Positions 1 to 8,825 are shown, counted from the first letter of the stretch. The stretch is DNA of 64,000 nt from Paraburkholderia sediminicola (GCF_902859805.1 NZ_CADIKC010000006.1:62001-126000); one strand, 5' to 3'. The notes: generated from the sequence alone by a model not told the origin. A program made the numbers and translations.

Positions 1-778
1 CCAGCAAGCGGTATAACTCGGGATACTCCGCCTCGAAGGCCTGCGGCTGGACGAACAGCGCCTCGCTGCAAACGGCAAAAAATTCCGATGGGTGGTCTGC
101 CGCATACGGATCGATCAGCGAATCGCGCTCGAAACGTGCCCAACGGCGCTCCGGCACTGCGTCGACTTTGGCGCAGAAGTGGTCGTAGGCATGATCGAAA
201 ACGTCCGCCCACGCCTGCGAGTCGAGCGGTGCGTGCCAGCGGCGCATGAGCGGCGGGCGGCCGTCCGCTTCGCCGGTCAGCATGTCGATCTTGTGCGCGA
301 ATTCGTGAATCACGACGTTGTAGGCGTCTGAGCCGTCCGTCATCTGCGCGTCTTCCCACGAGAGAATGACCGGTCCGCCTTCCCACGCTTCGCCGCTTGC
401 GTCCTGCTCGACCTCGTGCACCACGCCGTCTTCGTCTTCGACCGTCTTGCGGATCACGAACTCGCCCGGATAGACGATCACGCCGACCCATCCACGATAC
501 AGATCGAGGCTCAGGTTCAGCACCGGCAAACACGCTTGCGCGGCGATCGCCACGGTCATGGCGTCGGTCAGTTCGAGTTCGTGCGCGGTCGAAAATTCTT
601 TTTGCGCGATGAAGAGGCTGGTCAGCTCGCGCAGACGCATGAGATCCGGCGCCTCAAGATGAGCGAGGAACGGCAGGCCGTCGAGGGTGGCTTGCCAGAG
701 TGTGTCTTCGATCGCGTAGTCGCGCAGCGCGCGATCACGGCGGCGCGTGCCGAACCATTGGGTGAGTTTCGAGAGCAT
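1..778 (-). CDS. mtfA: MtfA-type M90 zinc metallopeptidase, 3' end outside the window
   Basis: The reading frame starts at the ATG at 776-778 on the minus strand and runs off the left edge, so only the first 259 codons are visible. An HEFAH zinc-binding motif lies at residues 158-162, followed by KID. This is the signature of the MtfA/M90 family. In enterobacteria MtfA is a cytosolic peptidase that binds the Mlc repressor and so modulates glucose PTS expression; whether that role holds in Burkholderiaceae is not known to me. The start is 15 nt downstream of the MFS gene stop, so co-transcription with merR and the exporter is likely. The distal active-site glutamate and the C-terminus cannot be checked here. 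Confidence 0.9.
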   Translation of the reverse strand, partial: MLSKLTQWFGTRRRDRALRDYAIEDTLWQATLDGLPFLAHLEAPDLMRLRELTSLFIAQKEFSTAHELELTDAMTVAIAAQACLPVLNLSLDLYRGWVGVIVYPGEFVIRKTVEDEDGVVHEVEQDASGEAWEGGPVILSWEDAQMTDGSDAYNVVIHEFAHKIDMLTGEADGRPPLMRRWHAPLDSQAWADVFDHAYDHFCAKVDAVPERRWARFERDSLIDPYAADHPSEFFAVCSEALFVQPQAFEAEYPELYRLL

Positions 779-793
779 GGCTTGATGAAACCC

Positions 794-2350
794 TTAGTCG
801 ATCTGTTTTTGCCACGCGGCGAACAGGCCGCCGCAAATCGCGATACCCATCAGGAAGTAGAAGCCGTCCAGCGACGCCAGAAAACTGGCCTGCTGCGCAA
901 CCGTCCGGCTGATTTCCACGATCGCAAGCGAATGCGCCTCGGACGCCGAGCGGCCGGCGGCGCTGAAGCCGCTCGTCAGCGCAGCGAGCGAATTCTGGAA
1001 CAACGGATTGTACGAATTCACGAACTCCGCGAGGCGTGCTTGATGCAGCGCCTGCCGATGTTGTTCGACGATGATCACCGAAGCCGTCGCGAACGAGATC
1101 GTCAGTTGCCGCACAATGTTTTTCAGCCGGTAGCCGTGCGTGAATTCTTCAATGGCGAAGATTCTAAACGTCAGATTGGCGACCGGCAGCACGATGAACA
1201 GTAACAGCAAGCCGCGCAGCAGCATCGGCACGATCAGCGCTGCTTCGCCCACGTCCGGCGACATGCGCGTCATCCATGCCGCGGCGAATGCAGCCACCGC
1301 GAAGCCCGGCACAATAATCCACTTCTTGCGCGGCAGGAGCTTTGCGTAGCGCAGGTAGGCGAACAGCGCGCTCGCCGAAATCAGCGACGTCACGCCGACC
1401 AGTCGCCCGGCGTTCTCAACCGGATAGTTGAGGCCGCTCTCGAGAAAGCGCGACGTCAGATAGCTGAACACCGTCGAGATGTAGTAGTAGAACATGTACA
1501 GCACGAGCCCGACCTGAAACACCTTTTCACGCAGCGCGTGCAGGCGCATCAACGGTGCCGGATGGTGCCATTGCTGATACGCGAACCAGCCGAGCGCGAC
1601 GATGCCCGCCACCGTCAACAGAATCAGCCCCGGCGAGGCGCTGAACAGCTGGAACCGCACTTGTTGCATGACGATTTGCAGCGCGGCTTGCGCGAACGCG
1701 AAGATCAGGTAAGGCCAGAAGTGCGCCGCGCCGCGCTCTTCCGGCAAGCGGTTGCCGGTGTCGGGCAGGGCGAGCAGGGCAAGAATGGCAAACAGGACAC
1801 CCACCGGCGCGGTGCAGGCGAACAGCGCACGCCAGTCGAAATGCGCGACCAGTTGACCGCCGATCAGCGGCGCGAGCGCACTGCTCAATACGATCAACAC
1901 AAGAAAAGCGCGCGTTGCGACCGGTCGCTCCCGTGGCGTAAAGCTCATCTGGATCAGGATGCGGCAAGTGCCCATCATCGGGCCGATGAAGTAGCCCTGA
2001 AAGCCGCGGGCGAAGGCGAGTTCGATCGATGACTCGCACAACGTGGCGGCGATCGCGCCCACTGAATAGAGCAGCATGCAGCCGGCCACGTAGCGCCGGT
2101 AACCGAAACGCTCGACCCACCATTGCTGCTGCAGGATGCCGAGCACGGCCGCCACCGCGTAGGCGCTCGACGCCCATACCAGTTCATCCGGCGAAGCATT
2201 AATGCCGCCCGCGATGTAGCTGGTGAAAAACGAGAAGATCGAGTTGTCGAAATAGTCGAGGCCGGTGACGACGGCCAGCACCCACGGGAAAAAATCGCCG
2301 CGCAGTTTCGCGGCGCTAAACAACGGTACGCGAGAGGACGTGGCGCTCAT
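794..2350 (-). CDS. MFS transporter, drug-exporter (DHA2-like) type
   Basis: The 518-residue protein is almost entirely hydrophobic, with many predicted membrane helices separated by short charged loops. Length and helix content fit the 14-helix DHA2 branch of the major facilitator superfamily. The first helix carries a DYFDNSI segment, where acidic and aromatic residues are common in this branch. The substrate cannot be read from sequence. Its ATG overlaps the merR stop by 4 bp (ATGA), which suggests translational coupling. A MerR regulator upstream of an exporter usually means inducible efflux of the compound the regulator senses. Confidence 0.88.
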   Translation of the reverse strand: MSATSSRVPLFSAAKLRGDFFPWVLAVVTGLDYFDNSIFSFFTSYIAGGINASPDELVWASSAYAVAAVLGILQQQWWVERFGYRRYVAGCMLLYSVGAIAATLCESSIELAFARGFQGYFIGPMMGTCRILIQMSFTPRERPVATRAFLVLIVLSSALAPLIGGQLVAHFDWRALFACTAPVGVLFAILALLALPDTGNRLPEERGAAHFWPYLIFAFAQAALQIVMQQVRFQLFSASPGLILLTVAGIVALGWFAYQQWHHPAPLMRLHALREKVFQVGLVLYMFYYYISTVFSYLTSRFLESGLNYPVENAGRLVGVTSLISASALFAYLRYAKLLPRKKWIIVPGFAVAAFAAAWMTRMSPDVGEAALIVPMLLRGLLLLFIVLPVANLTFRIFAIEEFTHGYRLKNIVRQLTISFATASVIIVEQHRQALHQARLAEFVNSYNPLFQNSLAALTSGFSAAGRSASEAHSLAIVEISRTVAQQASFLASLDGFYFLMGIAICGGLFAAWQKQID

Positions 2351-2898
2351 GCGGATTTGTCTGGCTCTGCGGCGCCGGGTGCTACTTCATCTTGGGTCTT
2401 CCGGCGTTTCGTGGACGGACCCGCCGCCGCTGCGGCGCGCGCGTTGCGCCGTTGCTCGAGCAGAACGTCGGCGTTTTCTCCTGCTAGGCGGCGCTCGAGA
2501 TAGTCGAGGTCGGGCGCCAACTCGGTCCGCAGCTTCTGTGCTTCCTTGAGTTCGCGGCGCATCGCTTCGATGCGCGTGTCGAGGGCGCTGACCTGTTGCG
2601 CGAGGGCGTCACGAATCTGCTGCAGCGATTCCTGCGAGTAACGGTGGCCGCCGTCGACCGATTCGAGCGGGCGTTTGAGCATCTCGGTGACGCCGTGCAG
2701 TGAGAAACCCAGTGAGCGCAAACGCAGAATGCGGCCGAAGCGCTTGAGGTCCTCTTCGTCGTACAGCCGGTAGCGGCCTTCGCTGCGGCCAGGCGAGACG
2801 AGGCCGCGCTCCTCGTAGTATTTGAGCGTGCGCGGTGTGACGCCGAGGCGCTCGGCGGCGTCTCGCACGGTCAGCAGGGCGGGTGAGTCCTTTGACAT
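2347..2898 (-). CDS. MerR family transcriptional regulator
   Basis: An N-terminal winged helix-turn-helix typical of MerR proteins (TVRDAAERLGVTPRTLKYYEERGL) is followed by a second DNA-contacting segment (GRYRLYDEEDLKRF) and a long coiled-coil dimerisation helix. The C-terminus is short, Ala/Lys-rich, and has no obvious metal-binding cysteines, so a small-molecule or redox-insensitive sensor is more likely than a metal sensor. The ATG at 2898 is preferred over an in-frame TTG at 2940 because a TATAAT hexamer lies between them; the mRNA should begin near 2922. No clear Shine-Dalgarno is visible. It probably controls itself and the overlapping exporter. Confidence 0.88.
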   Translation of the reverse strand: MSKDSPALLTVRDAAERLGVTPRTLKYYEERGLVSPGRSEGRYRLYDEEDLKRFGRILRLRSLGFSLHGVTEMLKRPLESVDGGHRYSQESLQQIRDALAQQVSALDTRIEAMRRELKEAQKLRTELAPDLDYLERRLAGENADVLLEQRRNARAAAAAGPSTKRRKTQDEVAPGAAEPDKSA

Positions 2899-2928
2899 AG
2901 GAGCTAGCGGGTTGGATGGATTAACCGC

Positions 2929-2957
2929 ATTATAGTACAACGTGTACGTTCACGTTC
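2929..2957 (-). promoter_or_regulatory. merR promoter with dyad between -35 and -10
   Basis: On the minus strand a perfect TATAAT (2934-2929) is preceded by a poor -35 region. In the spacer lies an inverted repeat with arms AACGT and ACGTT (2939-2950). MerR proteins classically bind dyads placed between -35 and -10, so this is a plausible operator. Inferred from position only. Confidence 0.5.
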
Positions 2958-3024
2958 ATGTTGGCAGGGTCGACCGCATTTGAATGCGCGCGGTGCCTGT
3001 GTGTCATTGCAGGTGCTACGGACG

Positions 3025-3059
3025 AAAAAAAGCCGCTCGTTTGCGGCGAGCGGCTTTCT
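3025..3059 (-). terminator. Rho-independent terminator of rho
   Basis: Inverted repeat GCCGCTCG/CGAGCGGC around a 7-nt loop. Read on the minus strand it ends in a run of seven T, 48 nt past the rho stop. A T-rich stretch on the other side is weaker. Confidence 0.85.
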
Positions 3060-3106
3060 TGTGCGGTGCGGTTGGTTACTTCTGGTGCAGCCTTGAGGCT
3101 TAAGCC

Positions 3107-4375
3107 TTAGCTGCCGCCGCCACGACGCATCATGTCGAAGAACTCGGAGTTGCTCTTCGTCTGGCGAATCTTGTCGAGCAGGAATTCCATCGACTCGACT
3201 TCGTCCATGTCGTGAATGAACTTGCGCAGCACCCAGATCTTTTGCAGCACTTCGGGCTTGATCAGCAGTTCTTCACGGCGCGTGCCGGACTTGTTCAGAT
3301 TGATCGACGGATAGACGCGCTTTTCAGCCAGGCGACGCTCCAGGTGCACTTCCATGTTGCCAGTGCCCTTGAACTCTTCGTAGATCACGTCGTCCATGCG
3401 GCTGCCGGTTTCGATCAGCGCGGTACCGATGATGGTCAGCGAACCGCCTTCCTCGATATTGCGCGCAGCGCCGAAGAAGCGCTTCGGACGTTGCAGCGCG
3501 TTCGCGTCGACACCACCCGTCAGCACCTTGCCCGAGGCCGGCACGACGGTGTTGTACGCACGCGCGAGACGCGTGATCGAGTCGAGCAGAATCACCACGT
3601 CGTTCTTCATTTCGACGAGGCGCTTGGCTTTTTCGATCACCATTTCAGCAACTTGTACGTGACGCGCGGCCGGTTCGTCGAACGTGGAGGCGATCACTTC
3701 GCCCGCCACCGAACGCTGCATTTCGGTCACTTCTTCCGGGCGTTCGTCGATCAGCAGCACGAACAGCACGACATCCGGATGGTTCTGCTTAATCGCGTGC
3801 GCAATGTGCTGCAGCATCACGGTCTTACCGGACTTCGGCGACGCAACCAGCAGGCCGCGCTGGCCCTTGCCGATCGGCGCGATCATGTCGATGATGCGGC
3901 CCGTGACGTTTTCTTCGCCACGCATTTCACGTTCGAGCAGCAGCACCTTGTTCGGGTGCAGCGGCGTCAGGTTTTCGAACATGATCTTGTGCTTCGAGGC
4001 TTCCGGCGGCTGGCCGTTGACCTTGTCCACCTTGACCAGCGCGAAATAGCGTTCGCCGTCTTTCGGCGTGCGCACTTCGCCTTCGATCGTGTCACCCGTG
4101 TGCAGGTTGAAGCGGCGGATTTGCGACGGGCTGATGTAAATATCGTCCGTGCTGGCGAGATACGAGGTTTCCGGCGAACGCAGGAAGCCGAAGCCGTCCG
4201 GCAGCACTTCGAGCGTGCCGTCGCCGAAGATCGTGTCGCCCGTTTTGGCTCGTTTTTTTAGAATGGCAAACATCAATTCCTGCTTGCGCAGGCGGTTTGC
4301 ACTTTCGATCTCGAGGCCATTGGCCATCTCGATCAATTCGGACACGTGCAGAGTCTTAAGCTCGGATAAATGCAT
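3107..4375 (-). CDS. rho: Transcription termination factor Rho
   Basis: The 422-residue protein is close to the E. coli length (419). It has the N-terminal helix bundle, the RNA-binding cold-shock-like domain with GFGFLR at residues 61-66, and the RecA-like motor domain with P-loop ASPKSGKT at 178-185 (Lys184). A LLIDERPEE Walker B region and the LDSITRLARAYN segment follow. Rho is a hexameric RNA translocase that ends transcription of untranslated RNA in the cytoplasm. The gene stands alone with a long untranslated leader upstream (to about 4480), where autoregulation is known in enterobacteria. A candidate -10 (TAGAAT, near 4475 on the minus strand) is weakly supported. Confidence 0.98.
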   Translation of the reverse strand: MHLSELKTLHVSELIEMANGLEIESANRLRKQELMFAILKKRAKTGDTIFGDGTLEVLPDGFGFLRSPETSYLASTDDIYISPSQIRRFNLHTGDTIEGEVRTPKDGERYFALVKVDKVNGQPPEASKHKIMFENLTPLHPNKVLLLEREMRGEENVTGRIIDMIAPIGKGQRGLLVASPKSGKTVMLQHIAHAIKQNHPDVVLFVLLIDERPEEVTEMQRSVAGEVIASTFDEPAARHVQVAEMVIEKAKRLVEMKNDVVILLDSITRLARAYNTVVPASGKVLTGGVDANALQRPKRFFGAARNIEEGGSLTIIGTALIETGSRMDDVIYEEFKGTGNMEVHLERRLAEKRVYPSINLNKSGTRREELLIKPEVLQKIWVLRKFIHDMDEVESMEFLLDKIRQTKSNSEFFDMMRRGGGS

Positions 4376-4530
4376 ACGGAGAACCCGCAGGAGAAGGTGC
4401 GACGAAATGAAATCTGGGAGGAGAGTGAGCGGAACCGCTCAAGGACTTACACGTCTTTTCGACGTTTTGCGGATTCTAGCATAGCACACGCCAATTTCCG
4501 TCAGTACGACGGTTTGGCATCTTTCTTATT

Positions 4531-4558
4531 AGGCGTGTTGTCGCGGGACAACACGCCT
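4531..4558. other. Strong hairpin between trxA and rho
   Basis: A perfect 12-bp stem (AGGCGTGTTGTC and its complement) closes a 4-nt loop, 54 nt past the trxA stop and upstream of the rho leader. There is no T-run on either side, so it is better read as an mRNA 3'-end stabiliser or weak terminator for trxA than as a canonical terminator. Confidence 0.6.
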
Positions 4559-4611
4559 ATGGCAGCGCGCCTGGAGGTCCCGAGGGCCTCGCGCGCGCCG
4601 ATGCGACCGTT

Positions 4612-4938
4612 TTACAGGTTGCCGTCGAGGAACGCGGTGAGTTGCGACTTCGACAATGCGCCGACCTTCTGCGCGGCGACAGCGCCGTTCTTGAAGAGGA
4701 TCAGCGTGGGGATGCCACGCACGCCGAACTTGACCGGCGTCGATTGATGTTCGTCGACATTGATCTTGGCGATTTGCAGGCGATCGGCGTAATCCTTCGC
4801 GACTTCGTCGAGGATCGGCGCGATCATCTTGCACGGACCGCACCATTCAGCCCAGAAATCGAGCAGCACGGGTTTATCGGATTTCACGACGTCCTGTTCG
4901 AACGATGCGTCGCTAATATGCTTGATTGATTCGCTCAT
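4612..4938 (-). CDS. trxA: Thioredoxin 1
   Basis: The 108-residue protein has the WCGPC active site with Cys33 and Cys36, the buried Asp27, and the cis-proline loop GIPT near residue 77. The full length matches classical thioredoxin. It reduces disulphides in cytosolic proteins using thioredoxin reductase and NADPH. The ATG at 4938 is chosen because GAGG precedes it at suitable spacing; an in-frame upstream extension of 16 residues has no ribosome-binding site. Thioredoxin followed by rho on the same strand is a common proteobacterial arrangement. Confidence 0.98.
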   Translation of the reverse strand: MSESIKHISDASFEQDVVKSDKPVLLDFWAEWCGPCKMIAPILDEVAKDYADRLQIAKINVDEHQSTPVKFGVRGIPTLILFKNGAVAAQKVGALSKSQLTAFLDGNL

Positions 4939-5369
4939 TGTATGAATACCTCTATCGGTTCGAGGCCCGCCTGAATTGCTCGCCACGATACGTCAAAATC
5001 TAGGGAAACTTCCGTTCGCTTTGCCGCAATCGGAGCCTTGCCTGCGTACGCCTGAAATGGTCAAAAAAACCATTCTGAAATGCGCGGAAAGCTCGCGTCT
5101 GCGGGTCATCCGTACCGGAGTTTAGCTTAATTCGCTATGCGTTGCCGGTGGTGATAGTACTCATCAAGGGCAGTGGGGCCAACGGCTGCCGGTGAAGCAC
5201 CGCTACGTTCTGATAACCGCGACGCAGCTTATCTGGTGGCGGGCAGCGCAAACTCAAGTGACCCGAACGCCTCATTCGAGGGTAGTGTCTATATGGTACG
5301 AAGCGCGTGATTCGGCGCGTCGATGTCGGTTTGGTCGTATTAACAGTCGCGCGACGGGCCAAGCGATGA
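4939..5369. other. Intergenic region between trxA and the 4.5S RNA gene
   Basis: No convincing gene. It must hold the trxA promoter, but no consensus hexamers stand out. A small inverted repeat AATGGT/ACCATT (5056-5074) flanks an A-run. Short reading frames crossing the RNA gene from here lack ribosome-binding sites. Confidence 0.6.
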
Positions 5370-5375
5370 TAGAAT
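5370..5375 (+). promoter_or_regulatory. -10 element of the 4.5S RNA gene
   Basis: TAGAAT ends 5 nt before the predicted 5' end of the SRP RNA at about 5381. The -35 region is GC-rich and poor. Confidence 0.55.
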
Positions 5376-5380
5376 GTTTC

Positions 5381-5480
5381 GTGACGGGCCTCCTCGCATG
5401 GAGGGATGGTCAACCTGGTCAGGTCGGGAACGAAGCAGCCACAGCCGTTTTCCACCAGTGCCGAGGGTCAGGCTCGTCAC
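5381..5480 (+). ncRNA. ffs: 4.5S signal recognition particle RNA
   Basis: The segment contains the conserved SRP domain IV: GGTCAGGTC, a GGAA tetraloop, then GAAGCAGCC. The closing pair next to the tetraloop is swapped relative to E. coli (C-G for G-C), a compensatory change that keeps the stem. The ends GTGACG (5381) and CGTCAC (5480) pair to close a single long hairpin of about 100 nt, the size of the bacterial small-type RNA. A T-rich tract (5484-5492) follows as terminator. With Ffh it targets nascent membrane proteins to FtsY and the translocon. Position directly upstream of dnaX matches other Burkholderiaceae. Confidence 0.95.
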
Positions 5481-5652
5481 CTTCCTTTTTTCTGTTGTTC
5501 CTCTGCCGTACGTCCCATCTTCGGTTTACCCCAAGCGCTGTCGCCCAGACGCCGCAGTGGCATTTCTTGCGCGCTTCATCTATTTTTTTCTATCGGTCCG
5601 TTAGCCTGTTTCAATGAAGCGGCAACACGCGTTCGCGCGCCGTCTCGAATCG

Positions 5653-5681
5653 GTTTTGCGCGCCATCGTTACTGATACAAT
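5653..5681 (+). promoter_or_regulatory. dnaX promoter, probably giving a leaderless mRNA
   Basis: TACAAT at 5676-5681 is separated from the dnaX ATG by only 6 nt, so transcription should start at or next to the start codon. A TTTTGC at suitable distance upstream is the best -35 candidate. Confidence 0.5.
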
Positions 5682-5687
5682 TTCCGG

Positions 5688-8435
5688 ATGACCTATCAAG
5701 TTCTCGCACGCAAATGGCGGCCGAAGGATTTCGCTTCGCTCGTCGGACAGGAGCACGTGGTGCGCGCGCTCACGCACGCGCTCGACGGTGGCCGTCTGCA
5801 TCATGCCTATCTGTTTACGGGTACCCGCGGCGTCGGTAAAACCACGCTGTCGCGCATCTTTGCCAAGGCGCTGAATTGCGAAACCGGCGTGACCTCCACG
5901 CCGTGCGGCGTGTGCCGCGCGTGCCGCGAGATCGATGAAGGCCGCTTTGTCGATTATGTCGAGATGGACGCGGCGAGTAACCGCGGCGTCGACGAAATGG
6001 CGGCGCTGCTGGAGCGAGCGGTCTACGCCCCGGTCGACGCGCGCTTCAAGGTCTACATGATCGACGAAGTGCACATGCTGACCAACCACGCGTTCAACGC
6101 GATGTTGAAGACGCTGGAAGAGCCGCCTTCGCACGTCAAATTCATTCTTGCTACCACCGATCCGCAGAAGATTCCGGTCACGGTGCTGTCGCGCTGTCTG
6201 CAGTTCAATCTGAAGCAGATGCCGGCCGGGCACATCGTGTCGCATCTCGAGCACATTCTCGGCGAAGAGAAGGTGCCGTTTGACGCCCAGGCATTGCGCC
6301 TACTCGCGCGCGCGGCCGACGGCTCGATGCGCGACGCGCTCTCGCTGACCGATCAGGCGATTGCCTATTCCGCCAATCAGGTGAATGAAGAAGCGGTGCG
6401 CGGCATGCTCGGCGCACTCGATCAAAGCTATCTGATTCGCCTGCTCGACGCGCTGGCCGATGGCGACGGCGCCGCCGTGCTGTCGGTTGCGGACGAGATG
6501 GCGTTGCGCAGTCTGTCGTTTTCGACGGCGTTGCAGGATCTGGCGAGCCTGTTGCACCGAATCGCGTGGGCGCAGTTCGCGCCGTCGTCGGTGTTGGACG
6601 AATGGCCTGAAGCGGGCGATCTGCGTCGTTTCGCAGAAGCGTTGAGCGCCGAGCAGGTGCAGTTGTTCTATCAGATCGCGACGATCGGCCGAAGCGAACT
6701 GGGTCTCGCGCCCGACGAATACGCTGGTTTCACGATGACGCTGTTGCGCATGCTGGCGTTCGAGCCCGCGCCCACCGGTGGTGGCGGCGCGGCTGCGGCG
6801 CGAGCGGCTGGGCCGGCGGGGGCAGGTGGCGCTAAACGCACCGGCTCGCCGGCGGTCGCTGAGCAGCAGGCCGTGGCGTCGTCGCGTGCGGTTGAAGCAG
6901 CGGCTACCGTGCCGGTGCGTTCGGCAAATCCCGTGGCAGAAGCGAAGCCTGCGATGCCGGATGCGCGGCACGTAGGGTCGGCGGAGCCTGCTGAAAGTGT
7001 TGATGCGCCGAAACCAGCTATTGGTGAAGCGCCGATTGTTTCCAGGTCTGCCTCTTCGCCCGCTTCTGCCGAAGCGAGCGCGGCACCTGCGCCCGCGGCG
7101 GCTAACGTCATCGCCTCGCCGGCTTTAGCGCCGTGGCAGGAAGAGGCGTCCGCCGAACCGGTTCTGAGCGAACCGGCGCCTGTACCTGCGGACACGGGCG
7201 CGGCCCAAGCGGCCCCGATGCCTGAGGCGATGTCCTCGGCGTCAGCGACCGAAGCGATCGCAGCAACAGAAGTAGCGGCTGTGCTGCCCTCAGCACCGGC
7301 GACCGAATCGGCCGCAGCGACCGAAGCGACCGCAGCAACCGCAGCAACCAAAGCAGCAACTGCACCGGCCTTGGCACCGTGGGACGACGCGCCCACCGAG
7401 CCAGCCTGGAGCGAAGCACCTGCCGCCGCCGCGCCTCAGGAATCGGCTCCCGCTTCTCAGCTCGCTGCCCCAGCCGCTGCCGCGTCCGCACGGGCGGAAG
7501 AGGCCGCACCCGCAAGAGCATCGCAAGAATCGCCGCCCGCGGCGGACATCCCGCCGCGTCGCGCAGGTGGTGCGAGCGACGCGCTCAACGTATTGCGCAG
7601 CGCCGGCCTGAAAGTGTCGTCCGACCGTGGCCGCGCTACGGCGGCAGCTTCCGCCGCCAAGCCCGCAGCAACCCCAGCCACGCCGAAGCCTGCCGCGCCC
7701 CGCGTGGTCGTCAACGTGCCGACGCCGGGCGCCCCGCGCCGCGCGCCGCAACAGGACGCCGCGCCGGCCGCCGCACGTGCGCCGTCGCCGCAAGCTCAGG
7801 AGCAGAACGGCTCGTCGGGCGCGCCGTGGGACGACATGCCGCCCGATGAATACATGCCGCTCACGGCAGCGGACGAGGGCTATTACGGCCTGCCGGATGA
7901 CAACTACGTGCCGGTGTTCGACAGCGGACCCGACGACGTCCGCGTGAACGCCACGCCTGCAGCGACCCCCGCACCAGTGATCGACAAGCGGCCTTTGCCG
8001 CCGGCCGTGCCGCTCGATCCGTTAGGTTTCCAGGGCGACTGGCCCGCGCTCGCCGTCGACCTGCCGCTCAAGGGCATTTCGTATCAGCTCGCGTTCAACA
8101 GCGAACTGATGGCGCTCGAAGGCAGCACGCTGAAGCTGAACGTGCCGGTGCCGCAGTACGCGGAAGCCTCGCAGGTCGCTAAACTGAAAGTCGCGCTCGC
8201 GGAAAAGCTCGGCCAGAACGTCGACGTACTGGTCGAAGTCGGCCCGGCGCGCCGCACGGCGGCCGCACACGACGCCGCCATGCGCGCCCAGCGCCAGCAG
8301 GAAGCGGAGCGCGAAATCGGCGCCGATCCGTTCGTGCAGTCGCTGATTCGCGAGTTCGGCGCGAGCATCGTGCCCGGCTCGATTCGCCCGATTACGCAGG
8401 ACGCCGGCCCGAACGGCGCGCCGTCCGCTCACTGA
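5688..8435 (+). CDS. dnaX: DNA polymerase III subunits gamma/tau
   Basis: The AAA+ clamp-loader domain occupies the first ~240 residues: P-loop GTRGVGKT at 45-52, zinc cysteines 64, 73, 76 and 79, DEVH at 126-129 and the arginine-finger SRC at 168-170. A collar domain follows to about residue 355. Residues ~360-765 are a very long Ala/Pro/Glu-rich linker with repeated APW-acidic motifs. The C-terminal ~145 residues resemble tau domain V, which contacts the polymerase alpha subunit. At 915 residues it is much longer than the E. coli protein (643). No A-rich slippery site is visible near the domain III end, so a shorter gamma form by frameshift is not predicted. It loads the beta clamp at the replisome. 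Confidence 0.97.
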   Translation: MTYQVLARKWRPKDFASLVGQEHVVRALTHALDGGRLHHAYLFTGTRGVGKTTLSRIFAKALNCETGVTSTPCGVCRACREIDEGRFVDYVEMDAASNRGVDEMAALLERAVYAPVDARFKVYMIDEVHMLTNHAFNAMLKTLEEPPSHVKFILATTDPQKIPVTVLSRCLQFNLKQMPAGHIVSHLEHILGEEKVPFDAQALRLLARAADGSMRDALSLTDQAIAYSANQVNEEAVRGMLGALDQSYLIRLLDALADGDGAAVLSVADEMALRSLSFSTALQDLASLLHRIAWAQFAPSSVLDEWPEAGDLRRFAEALSAEQVQLFYQIATIGRSELGLAPDEYAGFTMTLLRMLAFEPAPTGGGGAAAARAAGPAGAGGAKRTGSPAVAEQQAVASSRAVEAAATVPVRSANPVAEAKPAMPDARHVGSAEPAESVDAPKPAIGEAPIVSRSASSPASAEASAAPAPAAANVIASPALAPWQEEASAEPVLSEPAPVPADTGAAQAAPMPEAMSSASATEAIAATEVAAVLPSAPATESAAATEATAATAATKAATAPALAPWDDAPTEPAWSEAPAAAAPQESAPASQLAAPAAAASARAEEAAPARASQESPPAADIPPRRAGGASDALNVLRSAGLKVSSDRGRATAAASAAKPAATPATPKPAAPRVVVNVPTPGAPRRAPQQDAAPAAARAPSPQAQEQNGSSGAPWDDMPPDEYMPLTAADEGYYGLPDDNYVPVFDSGPDDVRVNATPAATPAPVIDKRPLPPAVPLDPLGFQGDWPALAVDLPLKGISYQLAFNSELMALEGSTLKLNVPVPQYAEASQVAKLKVALAEKLGQNVDVLVEVGPARRTAAAHDAAMRAQRQQEAEREIGADPFVQSLIREFGASIVPGSIRPITQDAGPNGAPSAH

Positions 8436-8498
8436 TTCGCCGCGCCGTGCGGCGCACCCGATTTTTCGGATTTCACGCTTTCAAGAAGGAGCATGTCC

Positions 8499-8825
8499 AT
8501 GATGAAAGGCCAACTCGCCGGGCTGATGAAGCAGGCCCAGCAGATGCAGGAAAACATGAAGAAGATGCAGGAGCAGCTTGCGTTGATCGAAGTCGAAGGA
8601 CAGTCGGGCGCCGGTCTCGTCAAGGTGACGATGACCTGCAAGAACGACGTGCGCCGCGTATCGATCGATCCGAGCCTGCTCGCCGACGACAAGGACATGC
8701 TGGAAGACCTGGTCGCTGCTGCGTTCAACGATGCCGTGCGCAAGGCCGAAGCCACTGCTCAGGAAAAGATGGGCGGTATGACCTCCGGTCTGCCGCTGCC
8801 GCCGGGCTTCAAGCTGCCGTTCTGA
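8499..8825 (+). CDS. ybaB: YbaB/EbfC nucleoid-associated protein
   Basis: A 108-residue protein of the YbaB/EbfC family: an N-terminal Met/Gln-rich amphipathic helix, a central beta sheet with the VKVTMTCKNDVRRVSIDPSLL segment, and a C-terminal GLPLPPGFKLPF tail. Family members form dimers that bind DNA. The gene lies between dnaX and recR as in most proteobacteria. I place the start at 8499, because AAGGAG (8486-8491) is 7 nt from this ATG but only 1 nt from the in-frame ATG at 8493. Confidence 0.95.
   Translation: MMKGQLAGLMKQAQQMQENMKKMQEQLALIEVEGQSGAGLVKVTMTCKNDVRRVSIDPSLLADDKDMLEDLVAAAFNDAVRKAEATAQEKMGGMTSGLPLPPGFKLPF

Noticed and set aside
416..1204. 262-codon frame opposite mtfA and the MFS gene
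   Set aside because: Covers the ends of two clear genes; Arg/Glu-rich shadow composition.
2899..2940. TTG start for merR
   Set aside because: The start would lie upstream of the -10 element, outside the mRNA.
3212..4261. 349-codon open frame opposite rho
   Set aside because: It mirrors the codon pattern of rho on the other strand, as happens in GC-rich genes; no domain or ribosome-binding site.
6769..8000. Programmed frameshift site in dnaX
   Set aside because: No A-run or slippery heptamer with following stop was seen near the domain III boundary.
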